This document shows positions 13,225-28,400 of a stretch of DNA of 64,000 bases, in pieces. Source of the DNA: Pardosa pseudoannulata (Eukaryota; Arthropoda; Arachnida; Araneae; Lycosidae); contig CM063507.1 in assembly GCA_032207245.1 (NCBI GenBank), positions 96,496,694 to 96,560,693 of the forward strand. Direction: 5' to 3'. Each line of letters opens with the position of its first letter. Positions within the stretch are counted from its first letter, which is position 1. The position numbers were made by a program, and so were the translations under genes. A model generated the notes under the pieces. That model saw only the letters and a program-made list of their open reading frames with translations, was not told where the DNA came from and made no database searches.

Positions 13225-16200
13225 GTATGTATATAATATATATGTGTGTGTATGTGTGTATATGTGTGTATATATATATTTATTTATGTATATATATATT
13301 TATATATATATATATAAGTTTATATAGTGTTTTTTATATATATGTATGTATGTATATTATATATATGTATAAGTGTATATAAAAATATTATGTTTGTATG
13401 TATATATATATATATATACACACACAAAGAAGCAATAATATATAAATAAATATATTTACACAAATCCTAAATTCAATTGAGAAAAAAATACATACCTTTA
13501 GGCTGTCTTGCAGGATGATAAACAATTATATCAAATGGTTGTGTGATCGCTCTCTGCACTACTCGCACATCTGTTCCATTCCATTTGTTTGCCTTCAAAT
13601 TAATGAAGAATAATTTTAAAATCATTATTTAAAAGTGTATCTACAAAAGCATCTTCATGTCTAGATTTTTTTATATTAATCTACAAACTATGAAAAAAAA
13701 ACAATCACTTTCTGAACTTACTATTTTAAAGTATTTTGTGCTAAAACTAGCAACTGATAAAGCTTAAATTCTATTTTCTCCAAATCTCATTTGTTGTTGT
13801 TGTTTCTAATGCCACTTGGACAAGCCAAAAACATGAGTGAGAGGCTTCTTGTATAAAGGCAAAGGAGTACCTCTTTTATTTGAAGAGCACCACAAGGGTG
13901 AAAAAGCCCTTTTGCTCAAGTGTTCCTCCATAATATAGAAGCAAGGGCCAAACAGAAGACCTCCAACCTTGGACTGTCACGTCCAGAGGTATTATTTGGG
14001 AACTTGGAGGACAATATGACCACAAGCCTATTTCACATGCCTCAGCCATAATTAACGAATGTGGTGGATATTTGGCCAGCTCCAGCCTTGATCTCATAAT
14101 CTTCTGGTCATGAGATCATTGACCTGCTTACTGAGCTAAGCCGAACGATAGCCGAATGGTTAGGGTGCTGGCCTTTGGAACCGGAGTTTGTGAGTTCAAA
14201 TCCCACTATGGCATGGATGTTCGTAGCCTTTCAGAATCGGCTTTAAGCAGTAGGTCTCGGTCTCATTAGTCTTTGCAAAAAAGCAGACTGTAGTCCAAAA
14301 AAAAACAAAACTTTAAGCTATTTTTATTCAGAATCTCTTTAATTTATATATATGTAATCTATTTTTATAAAAATTATACAGGAGAAACTTATATAGATTA
14401 ATAAAATTGCATTCACCAACATTGAAAGAACACCACCAGTCTAATTTAAACTTTATTCCAAGGCACAACGCACATTCTTATCTTCTGGAAACATACAACC
14501 AAAGCCACAATTTTTTGATACAACTGGGAAAAAAAGCATGACAGAAAGTTAAATTTTCCCACAGTAAAAAACAATCAATAAGCGAAATGCAAATATCAGC
14601 AAAACGAAAAATTCATGTTCTGCAACAGCTGTGAAACTGCTTGTTTTGACAGAATTTTTCAGTTTAAGGACAGAAATGTTAAGTGAAAATACTCTTTGAA
14701 TTAAACAATTTGGAGGCTAAAGAGATGTATATGAATTAGAATTAAAACTTTTTGAAGATATTAAAGTTAATTAATTTCAAAATCTTCATTTTTATATTAT
14801 ATATATATAATATATATATATTATATATATAATATATATTATAAAAAAAATATATTTGCTTCTATTCCAAGAAGTTTTTCACAAGCTTTATACAAGCATA
14901 ATTCGAACAAATAATTTTCATCTCAAAAGAGTTGATTATGTACAAAACTAATTAACATAGATTCCATTTAAGATATTTCTAACTGAACAAAAGCTATTAA
15001 AGTAAAATTAAGAAATGTCTGCTTAAATTGAAAATAGGAACAATTCAATTTTCAATGGTATCTTCAAAACACTCCATAATATTCAGTTAACTGTATCATG
15101 TGGTTTCATGTACTTATGAGTCTTGATAAATTTATAATAGACTTTTATCAATGTAGTTATTATGTGGCACATAATGGAACAGATAATCAATTTGAATATG
15201 ATATGCACCTTATTCTGGCTACATGATATGATCACTATATTACCATATTTTTATTTTTTTTTAAATTATATTTCCAAATATCAACATTAAAGAGAAACAG
15301 TACTTTAGAAATCAAAATTTTCAAGTCTATAACTACTTTTATTCAATTTATATAATAATAATATATAATAATTCAATTTATATATAATATTCAATTATAA
15401 AATAAAAAGTTTTGCTTCTATTCCAAGAAGTTTTTCACAAGTTCTTTTATAAAGTCCTAACTTCAAAAAAATAATTAACACACCCACAAAAGAGTTTTTG
15501 AAATTATTTGTACAACAGAAACTAAATTTTTACATCAAATTTAAGATAAATAATCTTTTTAAACTGCATTTAAAGCTAAAGTAAAAATAAAACTTTCAAA
15601 ATTGTATAAAACATATCAGCGCTTATTGAAATAAAAATATCATAATATTGCGCTATAAAATTCAATTTTTTATTTTTTTTTGTAAGAATACAAATAAAAT
15701 AAATTTCATTTGACATATAATTTTGTTTCTAACTTATATATTTCAAAAAATATTTGCAGTAAGTAAATTTATTTTTTTTTCACTTGGTGTATGTATAAAA
15801 TGATATAAATTAATTTTTTATAAATAATTATGATTAATGAGTTCGGTATAAAGACCTTGTGATCAAAATCAAAAGGTTTTTTAATTTGAGGTATGATAAA
15901 TCTTTGTGTTAATTAGTGGCAACCAGGGAATAAAATAGGTACCTGACAATAATTTTAACATTGGAAAAGGTCTGCCTGGGGGGGGGGTCTTCTGCTTTTC
16001 CCTGTTATTTATAAGAACCCAATTGAGCGTTAAGTCAATTCTTTCTAGCAGTATATTAGGAAAAGATAACATTACTCTCTTTGAATTTTGCTAACTTGGA
16101 TGCCTCATCCATTCCAGGTCCAACTTCATAAAATAAAACTAAATAACTTTATATTATTATATAGGGGATTTATGAAAAATTGTATTTTAAACAGAGCAGA

Positions 16201-19200
16201 ACATTTTATAGTAAATCAAAAATCAGCTATTGTAATGAAAACTTTTCAGCTCCAAAAGTACTATGTCCCTTAAGTATAATCAAGCTGTTGTGACAAAACA
16301 ATTGAGAGCTGTACCAGTAAAAGTTTTCAAAACCTTTCAAGGATTTGTATTGTCAGTGATGCATAGCATACAACTTTAACTATTCTGAAAGACTGTCAAT
16401 AGTTTTCCTATGAGGCCTAAACAACCTAAGATTTATTTCATTATTTATCTAATATATTGATCAAAGTTTGTTCTTCATTGTTATTTCCATAAATTTTTTA
16501 ATGAATTCTTACCCTAGACACAGAATTAGTTCTCCAATCAGTCCAGTATACATAGTTTCCAAACAGAGTAATACTGAAAGGATGAGAGAGGCTTTCATGA
16601 TTTCGAAGTATTTCTCTATGGTCTTTGCCAGAATATGTGATCGTATGAATAGAATCAGACCTGAAAGGAGTGAAATGAAATTTGATTTTAAAAAAAGTCA
16701 TTTAAATATTTCAGGAAATAAAAACTTTTTGCTGGTAAATCAACAATCAAATAAGGAATTAAAAATTAAAAAATAAGAAAAATAATGACTTTAAATACAT
16801 TTGGGCAATTCACACATTCTATTCAATATTTTACATTTAATTTCATGATTTTCAGAACTCATACAGTACCAAAATGTTATCAAAAATATGAAAAAGCCAA
16901 TATAATTAAGGCACAAAAAGCAAAACCAAAGAGCGCACAGCTGTATTATAGCCTTTTATTTAAGAAAGAGAAAAAGATTTTAAAATTATGTTACTAAAAA
17001 AAATTATCTGTGATGGTTTTAAATTTTATACAATCTGTCTATTAAACATTTAAGTAAATCACAAATCTTAAAAAAAAAAAGTATGTGTTTTCTTATAAAA
17101 TATTGCAAAGTGTATGGAAATCAATGTACCTTTCACAAAAATGCTTTATAAAAATAATAGTAATGCTTTATAATTATAAGTTTCTATAGAAACTACAGTT
17201 GTATATTTTAAAGATACTGAAATTTAATCTTGTAAGAGGTTATGATCATTTTATTAATCTGATAACTTTAGAAAAAAAAAATTACAAAACCACCTTTTAG
17301 TTTCTTGATATTTTTTTCCTGAATTTAAAAATGTACAATTTTTTTTATCTGATTATATAAATAGCTGATAATAAGAGACTTGTAGAGACCTTTTTAATTT
17401 TAAATTGGAAAAAAAAATACTAAAGAAAATGTGACTAAATCAAATCAAACTATATTTGTATTGTTTGTGAATATACCTTTTTATACCAAAAATTATTAAG
17501 ACTCAAAAATGTAATTATATACTCTTCAACCATTTTTTAAATTGATTAAAATTTAAAATTTTATTTAGAGCTAATTTTACTTCCTAATTAACTGTGTAAC
17601 CTTATTTAAAGAATACTATTTACCTTGCATCAATCCAATATACTCTGAGAGCAATGTAATCAAGAGTCAGTCCATTTGGCCAAGCGCCATCAGTTATGTC
17701 ATCAACTCGACAAATAACAGATCGACCTTCACCGCTCATAGAAGCTCTTTCAATTCGAGGATATGATGTGTCCCAGTCAGTCCAAAATAGCATACTAAGG
17801 TAAATAAAGTGATTTTTATGCAATTAAATAAAAAACATCTTAAAAGATAAATTGAAATTTATAACAATACATAAAAATTAGTAAAATATAGTCTATTTAG
17901 TTGAGTAAGAGACTTTTTGTTCTTAATTATAGAAAGCTATAATGATTTGGTCAAATGTTGTTCACAAGTGACATAGTTACATGTGAAAGAAAACTTTTTA
18001 TAATACATTTTAAAACAAGGAAAGACAAGTACAACATACGATTTCACATTTAAAAGTAATTTATTGCACACTAAAGTTCTTTATCAGCTTTGGACAATTT
18101 ATTATTTTAACTACAAACTTAAATATATTTTATAATTTAGTTTTTTTACCATTTAACTCAATTTATTTATAATTCAAAGTTATACAAACACTGAAGAATT
18201 AATTTACCATATACAGTATATTTAGTTGAGTAAGAGTTGAGACCCAATGGATTTAAGGTTCTAAAATTTTTAATGAAAATAACTTGAAAGTTCATGAGAT
18301 ATTCACTAAAAATCCAAAAAATTGATTTTTATAGAAAACTTTTGATACTTTAATTCAGAGTAATTTAAATTCCATATATATATATGCATATAATTTTTAA
18401 GATTTCTCAACTGTTTAATATTTTTATCTTTTTTAATGTAATAGGAATTGTTTAATTTTTCAACATATTTCAGGATTAACATCTGTTCTTTATATTGGGA
18501 AAAAAAATTAGAAATATGAGAAGGTATCAATAAGTAGTGCACATGCAAATTTTCTATGCAGTATAAAATGATTTGTTAAAAATGTAAATGATCAAAATAG
18601 AGGTAAAATTACCGGCAATGTTACCAAGATCTTGGAGATTCTGCATACACCATGCATTATTCCCCATTAAAATTGCATTTGTGATAACATCATTTACCTT
18701 GAATGATGTAAACTGTTTAAAACAGATAAATGACTTTAAACAATGAAGACAGATCTAGGAGGCCAGTACCTTCCTCAAACTGTGAAAATTTTGATGAATG
18801 AACAATAGTTTCTCAGTGATTAGAAGTCTGTTTCTAATTATGATCTTTAACAAGTAGTATTCTACTCGCAGCCCAAAGCTCTATGAAACCAGGATTTTCA
18901 AACTATGCCAATACTGGGACAAATCCTTCAATAGAACTTACATTGAAAAGTAATAAACTTGTAGTCACTTTATCTTTGTTTCATACTCTCATTAATTGCA
19001 TTTTTTTTACTATTGTGTACAAAATGGCTGTTACTTATTGATACTCTCATAAAAAGAAGCATAAATTTTATGAAAATGAAAAGTGGTAAATAATTTTACC
19101 CATATCTTGGGTCCAGTGCAATAGCTCTAGGATTTTCCATGTTACTTGCTATTAAAGTTCGTCTATGCTGGCCAGTTAATTTTGCTACTTCAATTTGGTC

Positions 19201-19400
19201 TAAATTGCTCTCAACCCAATATAGGTTCTCTCCAATCCAGTCCACAGCAAGTCCTTCAGCTGTAGCCAGTCCAGTTTGTACGACAACTTCAATGTTTGTT
19301 AGAGCTAGAGTGAAATAGCAAAATGATAAGTTTATTTAAGAATCTATGCTTTTATATATGACTAAACAATGCAAAAAGTTTTCTTTTAAAAATAAAATAG

Positions 19401-19484
<84 letters not shown>

Positions 19485-22400
19485 CATGCCTATGAGAATT
19501 CAAACAGCCAATGATGTCTTGATAATGCCTTATTCATGACTATTGAACAGATTAACAGTCAGCCATCAAACATGGCAATGAGTGGCTAGTATCCACACCC
19601 AAACAAAAAAGCTACATTTGGCAACCCTTTTTGAAGACAATCTCTCTCAATTATTATGTGCCAAGCACTTTTATTTGGAGTTATTAGTGCTTTATACACC
19701 TGTGTTAAAGAATGTGCTGCGTTTTCTGCCTTTTAACCTCTAAATTATTAATATTACATTTTCAAACCCTACATATATGTAATAATATCAATATATAAGC
19801 CCTAGAGTCTATCCAAAATTATCCCTTTTCCCCATTCACTATTCTAGATCTTAATTTCTCCTCTCTATATTAATCATATTTCCCCAGCCATGCAAATTGA
19901 ACGAGGAAGTTTTTATTCCTTCAGCCGAACCCCGAAATTCTTCCCTCGATTCCCAAAACAGAAAATGATATTGCTGGCATTTTATAATGAGGATGCAATA
20001 ACTCACCCAGGAAAATTTGTAATGATCAGCAATAATGCTCCTCTGAAACGCCACACTTTAGCAGATGGCTCTAAACAAAGGTTACTCTCTAGAAGCAATT
20101 AAAACAGTTGCCTCAGCATTTTCCCACTACAGTAAACCACACACATGAGAGAGAGCGTTCTGCAACCGTCCGGTTCAGACGCCTCTGGATTCTGTGCTAT
20201 TTTGATCGGATGAAATAAAAATTACGTTCGGCCATGACGAATTATGTGTTTATTTCGAACAGACGATTAGCGGGACACTTGGCAGCCCAGCATGAGGAAA
20301 ATAATAGGGGCAATTTCAAAAGAAGTATTCAAGTGTAAATTTGGGGTGGTTAGTCCCCTTGTACGATTACATATATATAACTGGATTATTGTTTTTGGTG
20401 AGCTATTCGGTTATCAAATTAAACAAACCCAGAGTTTAAAGCCAATTTTTTGTGATACAACAATAATAATGTACCACTAAATGCAAATGAACAAATTCTG
20501 ATATACTAAACATAATACAATAGAGGATGTATATAAAAAATGTGGTACCTTTTGATGTATTGTAATTCATAAAATCATCAAGATAGATTTTAATTAATAA
20601 AAATAATGGTTAGATATATTCAAAAATATTTATGGCCCTTGTTAATGAACTTCTAAATATGCCCTCTTGGTCATATAAAGAATATCAAGATGGTTATTGA
20701 TCTCTCTCCAGATACAAGCAGCCATGTTGGCATTCCCAGTTGCTGCTGTGATCTGGAAAATTCCTATGAAAATTAAATAATAATACTCTTTGGATTAAGG
20801 CTCTTAGTCATCATGATGTAGAATTAAAATTGGAGAAAATACTATGGTTACTTATTAAAATGAACATTTAATCTATTATATTTATATCAGTTTTTAATGT
20901 TATTTTAAAGCAACAGCTTTAAGAACATTAATTTAACTAATGTATATAGTAGTACATATTGTAAAATCCAAGGGACAAAATTAGACAAAACTTGATCTAA
21001 GCCCCTTAGAAGCTATATATATATATATTTAATGAGCCGAAATAAAAGGTTTTGAGCTAAAAATAAAATTCAAACCCGAAAGGGTTAAATTACTTACAGC
21101 CAGAAATGACATATCCTCGATAAATTTTATCTTCCACAACATCAGTCCAAAATATCAAGTCTCCTTTAGAAGAATGGAAGAAGTCAACAGCAACAGTGTT
21201 TTGCAATCCAGAAATTAATGCCTTGACAGCCATAGTTTTCAAGTCAACACTCCTTAATTCATGACGATTGGAAAATATAATGTATGGTTCAGATGGATCT
21301 TTAAAAAAATAGATTTTTAGGATTTAATTTCTACTAAAGGCAATGGACAAATTCCAATTTAAAAAATATAAAAATATATACTGTAGACATCCTATGACTT
21401 CCTTGTTTACCTATAGGATTATACACATTTTTAACTGTACTTCATTTAAACTTATTTTATTTGGCTTGGATGGGAAATGACATCCTCAAATTCTTTTATA
21501 AAATGGACATTTATACAATTTCTGGAATATTAGTTTTCAATCATATCAAAAATGTATACAATATTAATTGAACACAATTGTATTTTACAATGAATAGTAT
21601 ATACCTTATATTTCCATGTATAAGCCAAAAATTTTTAGGGCTTTTTATAACACTAAATTAGGGTTACTGGTTTCTGTATGGATCCATAGAACAGATATTG
21701 TGTATGCCCTTGGCAACATATTTGCCGTTGGTCACTTTTTGTTGTCAACAGTAAATGCAGAGTTGGCATGATTTAAATCAGTTGATTTAATTTATGATTT
21801 AAATCAGCTGATATTTAAATCACTTGATTTTTTTTTTAAATCATTGATTTAAATCATTTTTTTTTAAACTTTCTTTAAAACCTATATTCCAAAGACAGGT
21901 TACTACTACACAGGTTACTACTAGACAGTTCCAACTACTGGTTTAGAAATAATGTTTTCTACTTTTAGCATTGTATAAAGTAGAACTAGAAACCAGTTAC
22001 AAGTTAATAAGGTTACCCAACTTTTTAAAGCACTTAGTAAGTAAACGTTTCTGCATACAATTAATAGTTAATTATTAATTAGTATTTGGTATTTATTATT
22101 TAATTTTTCTTCCTGTTTAAGACTTTTTTTTTATTTATTTTTGCTTATAATAATCGAAATTATGTTGTGCAAGAGAAAATTACATTTTAAACAAAAATAA
22201 CTTCTTTTTTCCAACACTGATTTTTCATTATACTGACTCCATTCAAAATGGGAAATGTTAAACTAGATGTTACAAGAGTCCTAAATAAAAAATTTCAACA
22301 TTATATTTGTCTATTTGTTTATGAATCAAACAAGATATGTACATTCAGTTTGAAAATTGGAAAGAAAGAGACAAAATTAGCAATCCAAGTAGAAATCAGT

Positions 22401-25400
22401 AATTAGTTTGATTTTTAAAAAAAGAAAGAAAGAGCCGCAGAAACTAAGTAGGCAAAGGCATCGATTTCATAACCAGAGGGTTGTGGGAATGAGACTCAAG
22501 CCAGCAAAATATCAGTTAAGTTCATTACAGGGTATCTGCCAAAATAAAAATTTTCAAATCCATGACTTTTCATGACTTTCCCTGATTTAGCAGATCATTT
22601 TCCATGACTTTAAAAAGCTTTCGTTAAAGTATATATGAATAAAACTTCTGATGTATATACAAATAAAATATATGCTTTTAGAGAAATTACAGGAGTTTTA
22701 TCACAAAAAACTATAAACTTACTTTATTAAGTGTTAATAAACTCACATACATAAAAATAAATTGTTGTATCTACATACCTAAGTTTAATCATATAGCAAT
22801 TTTTCAATCAAAATGTTTCCAATTTGAATTCAGGGTACTTTGGTATTATCCAGGTGACCATGAATAATAGCCAAATATAACTCTATAACATTTATATACA
22901 ATATCTCTAGAGATAAACTTATATTTTGTGGAAAAATTTTAATTTTTATTAAAAAATAATTATTATATTAATAAAATTATAATCTACAATTTAAGAAAAA
23001 ACTAGAATAATATACATTTACCCACCCATTAAGCTTTCTTGCTTTGAGTTTCCTTGGTGAACAAATTTTACTTAGTCAATAGGATAATGCATAAATACCA
23101 AACTCAGTAACTTCAGCCAAATGACAAGTAAAAATAGAATTAAACAATTCAATGCATTTTTTTTTTTTAATCAGTAGTTTAGCTGATGCATGACTTCATG
23201 ACTTTTACTCATTTTACTTGAAAAATCAAGACTTTCCATGACAAAATTAATCCATTGTCTAAATCCATGATTTTCCATGACTTTCCCCGACTTTCCAGGT
23301 GTGCGGAAACCATGTCATTAATGGCAGCTGGGGAACGTAAAAATAGGCTCTTGGTCAAAATGTTCTCCAAGTTTTAAAATAATATCTCAGAAAGCAGTAG
23401 ACCAAGCTTGGGGATTTTCTGCTTTATCCCTACTTCTAAATTTCGAGGACCCACTTTATCTGTGTTACCGTAAGGTATTTTGTTGGCTAACTATATGGGT
23501 GCACCTATAATAAAAATGGCCAACAAATTCTGTGGTATTGTGTGTGGAAATATTTAACAGACAAGTACTTCCATGGTATTACAAAATAATAATATTCAAA
23601 ATAGCTAACAAAGGTTAACTACATCTAGTTGAATAAAATATATTTACCTGTACTTTTGCATGTGTAATGATCTGGTTCCAGTACATAACCTGACTGACAA
23701 AAACATTTGTGATTATGTTTCAGTTGCATGCAGTTTTGACTGCAGATACCCCACTGTTCACAAGCTGGTATTTCTAGATAGTAAAAAAGAAGAGTTATAA
23801 CATTAATATTAAGGTATATTCAAAGCTTATCATTGCAGTTGAACATTCAAAATTTGTATTCAGGGATCCCACTCTTTTTCCAGAACAAAAATTAAGGACT
23901 TTTTAAGGACTTTCTAAGGACCAAAGCAACTTTTTATAAGGACTTACTTGAAATACGTGACCTAATGGCACAAACCCTATTTGCTCAGGAACATATTTTA
24001 ATGATTATGAACCAGACAAGGCATGTTCAATAAATGCCCTACAATATTTCGGAATTAAGTTTTTAAAAATGGTTCTTAAAAACTAATATAAGATAAATCT
24101 ATTTGATTAAAGCTAATTATGAAAAAAGTACATCTAAAGTTTTTTGAGTGATCAAACTAAAATAAATTGTGAATAAAAACAACATTATAAACAGTACTTT
24201 CTGAGGGTTTAAAAATGACTCTTATATATTATATATATATATATATTTATATATATTATATGTATATACTAGCTGATTATACCTGACGTTCCCTAGGAAA
24301 GAAGAAAGTTTTAGACTTTTCTATTACATTCAATGCAAGGAAAACTAAACTTCCATAAGTAACTGAAATATTTACAAACCCCCATCCTCCATGCTTTGTT
24401 TAATTAAAATCTGCATGACTGTTAGCTATTAGGAAAGGGCAGCTGACTTTATACTTTAAACCTTTTCAGTATGCAAAAGATTATTTATTTGTCATATAAG
24501 TAACTAAGAAAAAACTGTCATATAAGAAAACTAATAGTAAATGAAAATTAAGGAGTTTTTAAGGACCTTTGACGAAAATTAAGTAATTTCAAGGGTCCTT
24601 AAAATGAAAGCTGAAATTAAGGAGTTTTTAAGGACTGTGGGAACCCTGGTATTGCTTTTTGTGATATTATACTATAATATTTTATATTTAATATTATATC
24701 TGATAGGATAATACTAAATCTGATATTTATAAAATCATTAAATTAATATTACATAACATATACATTTTAATTATTTCACTTATGAAACAAGGGTTCCCAC
24801 AGAAATATACAACAAAATTTCCTATCTTTTCAATAAATTACCAACTATCTGAAATTTTCCTAGCCTACTAAGATTCAATTATACCAACCTTTGTAGAATT
24901 AAAAATTTTAACAGCCCCCACTATTCCCATAGCCATACAACTTACTCTATCTTTTTATATTGTTTATTTAATTATCAGTTATATAATATAATCATTATGG
25001 TGGTTCGTATACTTGAACAAAGGCATTATAGATTTAAATGATTAATAATAATAGGCAATACACAATGAAATTAATAATAATAATAATAATAATAAACAAT
25101 AAAAGCTGAGAAAAAATGAACTATCAGAGATAAGGAAATTTAATAATAAAGATTTAACGATTTAATGCGACTTTGAAATCGTCTTTTTATATTTACTTCC
25201 TAATAAATAGGACTCATAGAGTATATTTCTCCATAGAAACAATATAGTATTGAAGTTTAAAGACAACCTTTACAAAGGTTTTAAGAACTTCTGACACCAT
25301 TAACATCTTTAGTGTTATAGGCTCATTCTGTAAAATCTGCAAAAGAATGTATTGACATCCTAGTGTTATTTACAATCCTCAATATCAATAGAACGTCTCC

Positions 25401-28400
25401 CCATATAATATCTTTTATGCAGAAAGCTTCAATTGGTAAACATTTTTATAAGGTGCCCACAAACCTTAAAAATTAAGAGAACAGGATTTCTGGCAAAATA
25501 GATAGGATGCAAATAAATGAAATAGAGCTAAGAGTAAATTGGCAATTTATAATTAGCTCAATTTTTTTGCTGTCATGCTAGCTACATTCAGGCAGGACCA
25601 TTATTTGAAAGTTAATTCAATATCAGGCTTGCAACTGCTGAGGTACTTTCAAAAAGGTGAGAAAAGTGACAAATAATACAGAATAAGTGACTAAAAAGTG
25701 ACAAGACATGATTTTAGCCCCAAGTACAAAAAAGGTTAAAAATTTTGTTTAACACAACTCAATATTGCTTTTTATTCAAGAAAATCTATAAATTAGATTT
25801 GAATACATACAATACATTAATTTTATAATCACAATTTTCTGCATATATTAATGATGTTTTGAAATATGTATATAGCTAGATTAGAGTATCTAAAACAAAA
25901 GAAAAAGAGAAAGGTGTGCTTTGACGTAAATTATTTGTATTAAATGTACATTTCAGTACAAATGTAGATTTCAGGAACTTCTTTACGACTTTTTAAAATC
26001 ACTAAATTCTGGAAACCATATGACTAATTACATTTTAATAAGAAAAATAAGATTAGAGCATCACATTTTTGGTCTTTTATTAAAATATTTTGTTATTAAT
26101 TCAGATTTTCTTTTTTTAACAACAGACTTTTGCTGTGATACACCATAAGAAAAAAAAACTGTTTACTTAAAAAAGTGACTAAAAGTGATCAATTGTAAAA
26201 AAAGTGATGGAATTGCAAGCCTGGAATATTTTAAGACAGATCAGGACCCGATTTTATTTTTTTAATTCCCAACTTTCCAGACTATTTACAATTTCACTGC
26301 CTTTCCCAGACCATTTACAGTTTCCATGAATTTCCATTACTTTCAAGGTTGGTGGGAACCTTGTAGACCCATTAGAGTTGTCTCTAGAGAAAGTGAAGAA
26401 AGTGATAATATGAAATCTACTACAATGGCATGTATAACACATACCAATGAGTTTGAAGAACATTAGAAATATATACCTGTGCATGAATAGCCATCCAATG
26501 TACGAGATAAGCCAGAAGGGCAATAGCACAAGGGACCATTTGGAGTTGTTCGGCAATTGTATTCACAATGACTGAGCAAACATCGATCAAAATCTATTAA
26601 AAGAAAATGACAAGTGTTTACATGTTACCATACATAAAAGATATCATCAATATAAAATAAATATCAGCCTTATAGACAACTAGTGATCAGATATCTGAAA
26701 TTTTCACCCCCTATTACAACTTTTATGGATGACAGATTTGTAACTAAAGTTATCAATTATATAAAACTTTATAACATGTAACTAACTTTAACTAACAATG
26801 TTATTTTAACACTAAAAAGATGAGAGCAGTCATTCAGATTGTAAACAAATCTCAAACTCTCATATCTCCTTAGCTAATTCTAAGGTTTCTTGATTGATCA
26901 TCGTCTTTTATTTATTATTTATAAAAACCATACAGATAAAAAAATATTTTTACTTTTTTTATTGAAGCCATAACGGTATAGAATTAGAAAAGTTGATTTG
27001 TAGATATTAACCACTGAACAAATATCTTAGTCTATATAGTATTTTACATTCCATTTTTAGCTTTTTTTGATGGAAGGGGGGTGTATAAACAAAAAAGGTA
27101 CTGGGTTTAAAAACACCTTAACATTTATTTCTGGAATTATATTGCTGAACAATTTGTGGTCATCAACATCTACACTTTTTTGCCAGAACAATGATTCCTG
27201 ATAACTGCAAGTTGATTTCTCTCCAAATAAATGTATTTTGTTTGGGATTATGTTATAATTACTTCCTTAGTTTTTAAAATATATCTCTCAATATATGGAT
27301 TTTGTGAAAAATTTTCTACTGCTGTCAGCAGTAATGCATATCAGTATGTAAATTTTCCAGTTTATATATGGCTATGAGTTTTGAATGGTTCATTTTTAGA
27401 GCAGTAAGTTATATGATTTCTTTTTACTCCACTAACTAACAGGCATACTCGCAGTAAACTGAAAATGTGAGTTAGTTACTTTAAGGAAAATTTTTGCAGT
27501 GCTTTTTTGCTGGCAGTTTGACATGTTTTATTTAAAATTTCATTGGTAAATGTTTGGCATGCTTTTATGTTTTTAAAGTCATCACAAAGTCTTATGTCCT
27601 GTCATTCTGTAAATAAATGTATCGTAATTTTGCACGTATAATCCGTGAACTATCTGTGTTTAAAAAGCAAATTTCTACAGTCGCAAACTATCTGTGGGTG
27701 TTCATTGCTCAAATCATCAAAATTGGAAGAAGGGGAGAAAAAAGAACATCACGTGAACAGACGGTGATCAAAACAAAAGCAAAACTCATGAGATGCCAAG
27801 AAAACATCATATTGTATTGATAATAAACCATGTAAAAAATACAACCCATAAAGCAGATCGAATCAGTAGTAGCAAGTAGCGCAATCTTAAACTGTGTCCT
27901 GAAGTACAGGAAAATATCTACAGTCACTATTTACAACTCCGTTTGACAACACCGACTGGATGGGTTCAAGTTCGAAGGTTGAGGGTCAAAGGTCACTTCA
28001 CCACGAAGATCACTCGTACAGGTGTTTTGTTTTCAGGTAATATTGGTCATTCATTATATCTTTAAAACATCATTACAGTTTTACTGCTGATTTCAAGGTG
28101 AAAGTAATTCAGAAGGTCGACGAGAAAGCAGTAAGAAATTGGTGCAAACAAAAGAAAGTTTTAAAAATATGAGAAGAAGCGATCCAATCGTCATGGAAAA
28201 ATACATTGGCTTGCACTAGAAGACGATTTACATTGCTGAGTTCTCGAACAGAGAAATGTCGGCCGCTCTGTTTCTTCCTTTAAAATTTATCTCTGAGGCT
28301 ATGGTAGAGGAAATGATTTTAAATTTTAAAGGTGGAATTAATTGAGTCTAATCCAGACTCTTCGTCAGTCTTGTATACTTAGATTTTTATTCTTGAAATG

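Larger units (their letters stand above)
9792..13495. other. intron between exons u and v
   Basis: 3.7-kb intron. It contains several (TA)n tracts (10519-10552, 11045-11075, 11591-11611), an LTR-like block (10555-11035), a repeat shared with 19780-20380 (about 11615-12280) and a long TA/TG microsatellite next to exon u. No coding exon recognised. Confidence 0.8.
13593..16512. other. intron between exons t and u
   Basis: 2.9-kb intron. It contains a repeat of family R2 (13866-14140), a tRNA-derived SINE (14145-14305), a diverged duplicated segment (14855-15020 and 15411-15600, both starting TTTGCTTCTATTCCAAG) and a repeat of family R3 near 15890-16170. Confidence 0.8.
19305..21097. other. intron between exons q and r
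   Basis: 1.8-kb intron with a long (TA)n tract and the second copy of repeat family R1 (about 19780-20380). The remaining sequence is featureless. Confidence 0.8.
21299..23647. other. intron between exons p and q
   Basis: 2.3-kb intron. It holds a cluster of ATTTAAATCA palindromic words (21775-21860), a possible SINE head (about 22430-22510), TSD6 copy 2 (22528-23314) and a repeat of family R4 (about 23320-23460) that begins directly beside that copy. Confidence 0.8.
23774..26476. other. intron between exons o and p
   Basis: 2.7-kb intron made mostly of three hAT-like elements: 23861-24648, and a nested pair 24788-26363 with 25624-26223 inside. A short AAT microsatellite lies at about 25066-25095. 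Confidence 0.8.

Noticed and set aside
13131..13382. Open frame rich in isoleucine and tyrosine
   Set aside because: It is the translation of a TA/TG microsatellite, not a protein.
14145..14215. tRNA gene
   Set aside because: A and B boxes are present, but the acceptor stem does not pair and the sequence continues into a SINE body shared with other copies.
16468..16776. 102-codon plus-strand open frame
   Set aside because: It overlaps exon t on the opposite strand; the openness follows from the exon's codons and AT-rich flanks, and no protein family is recognisable.
24880..25010. Possible mitochondrial insertion (NUMT)
   Set aside because: The phrase resembles arthropod mitochondrial DNA only in base composition; no mitochondrial gene order or protein could be read.
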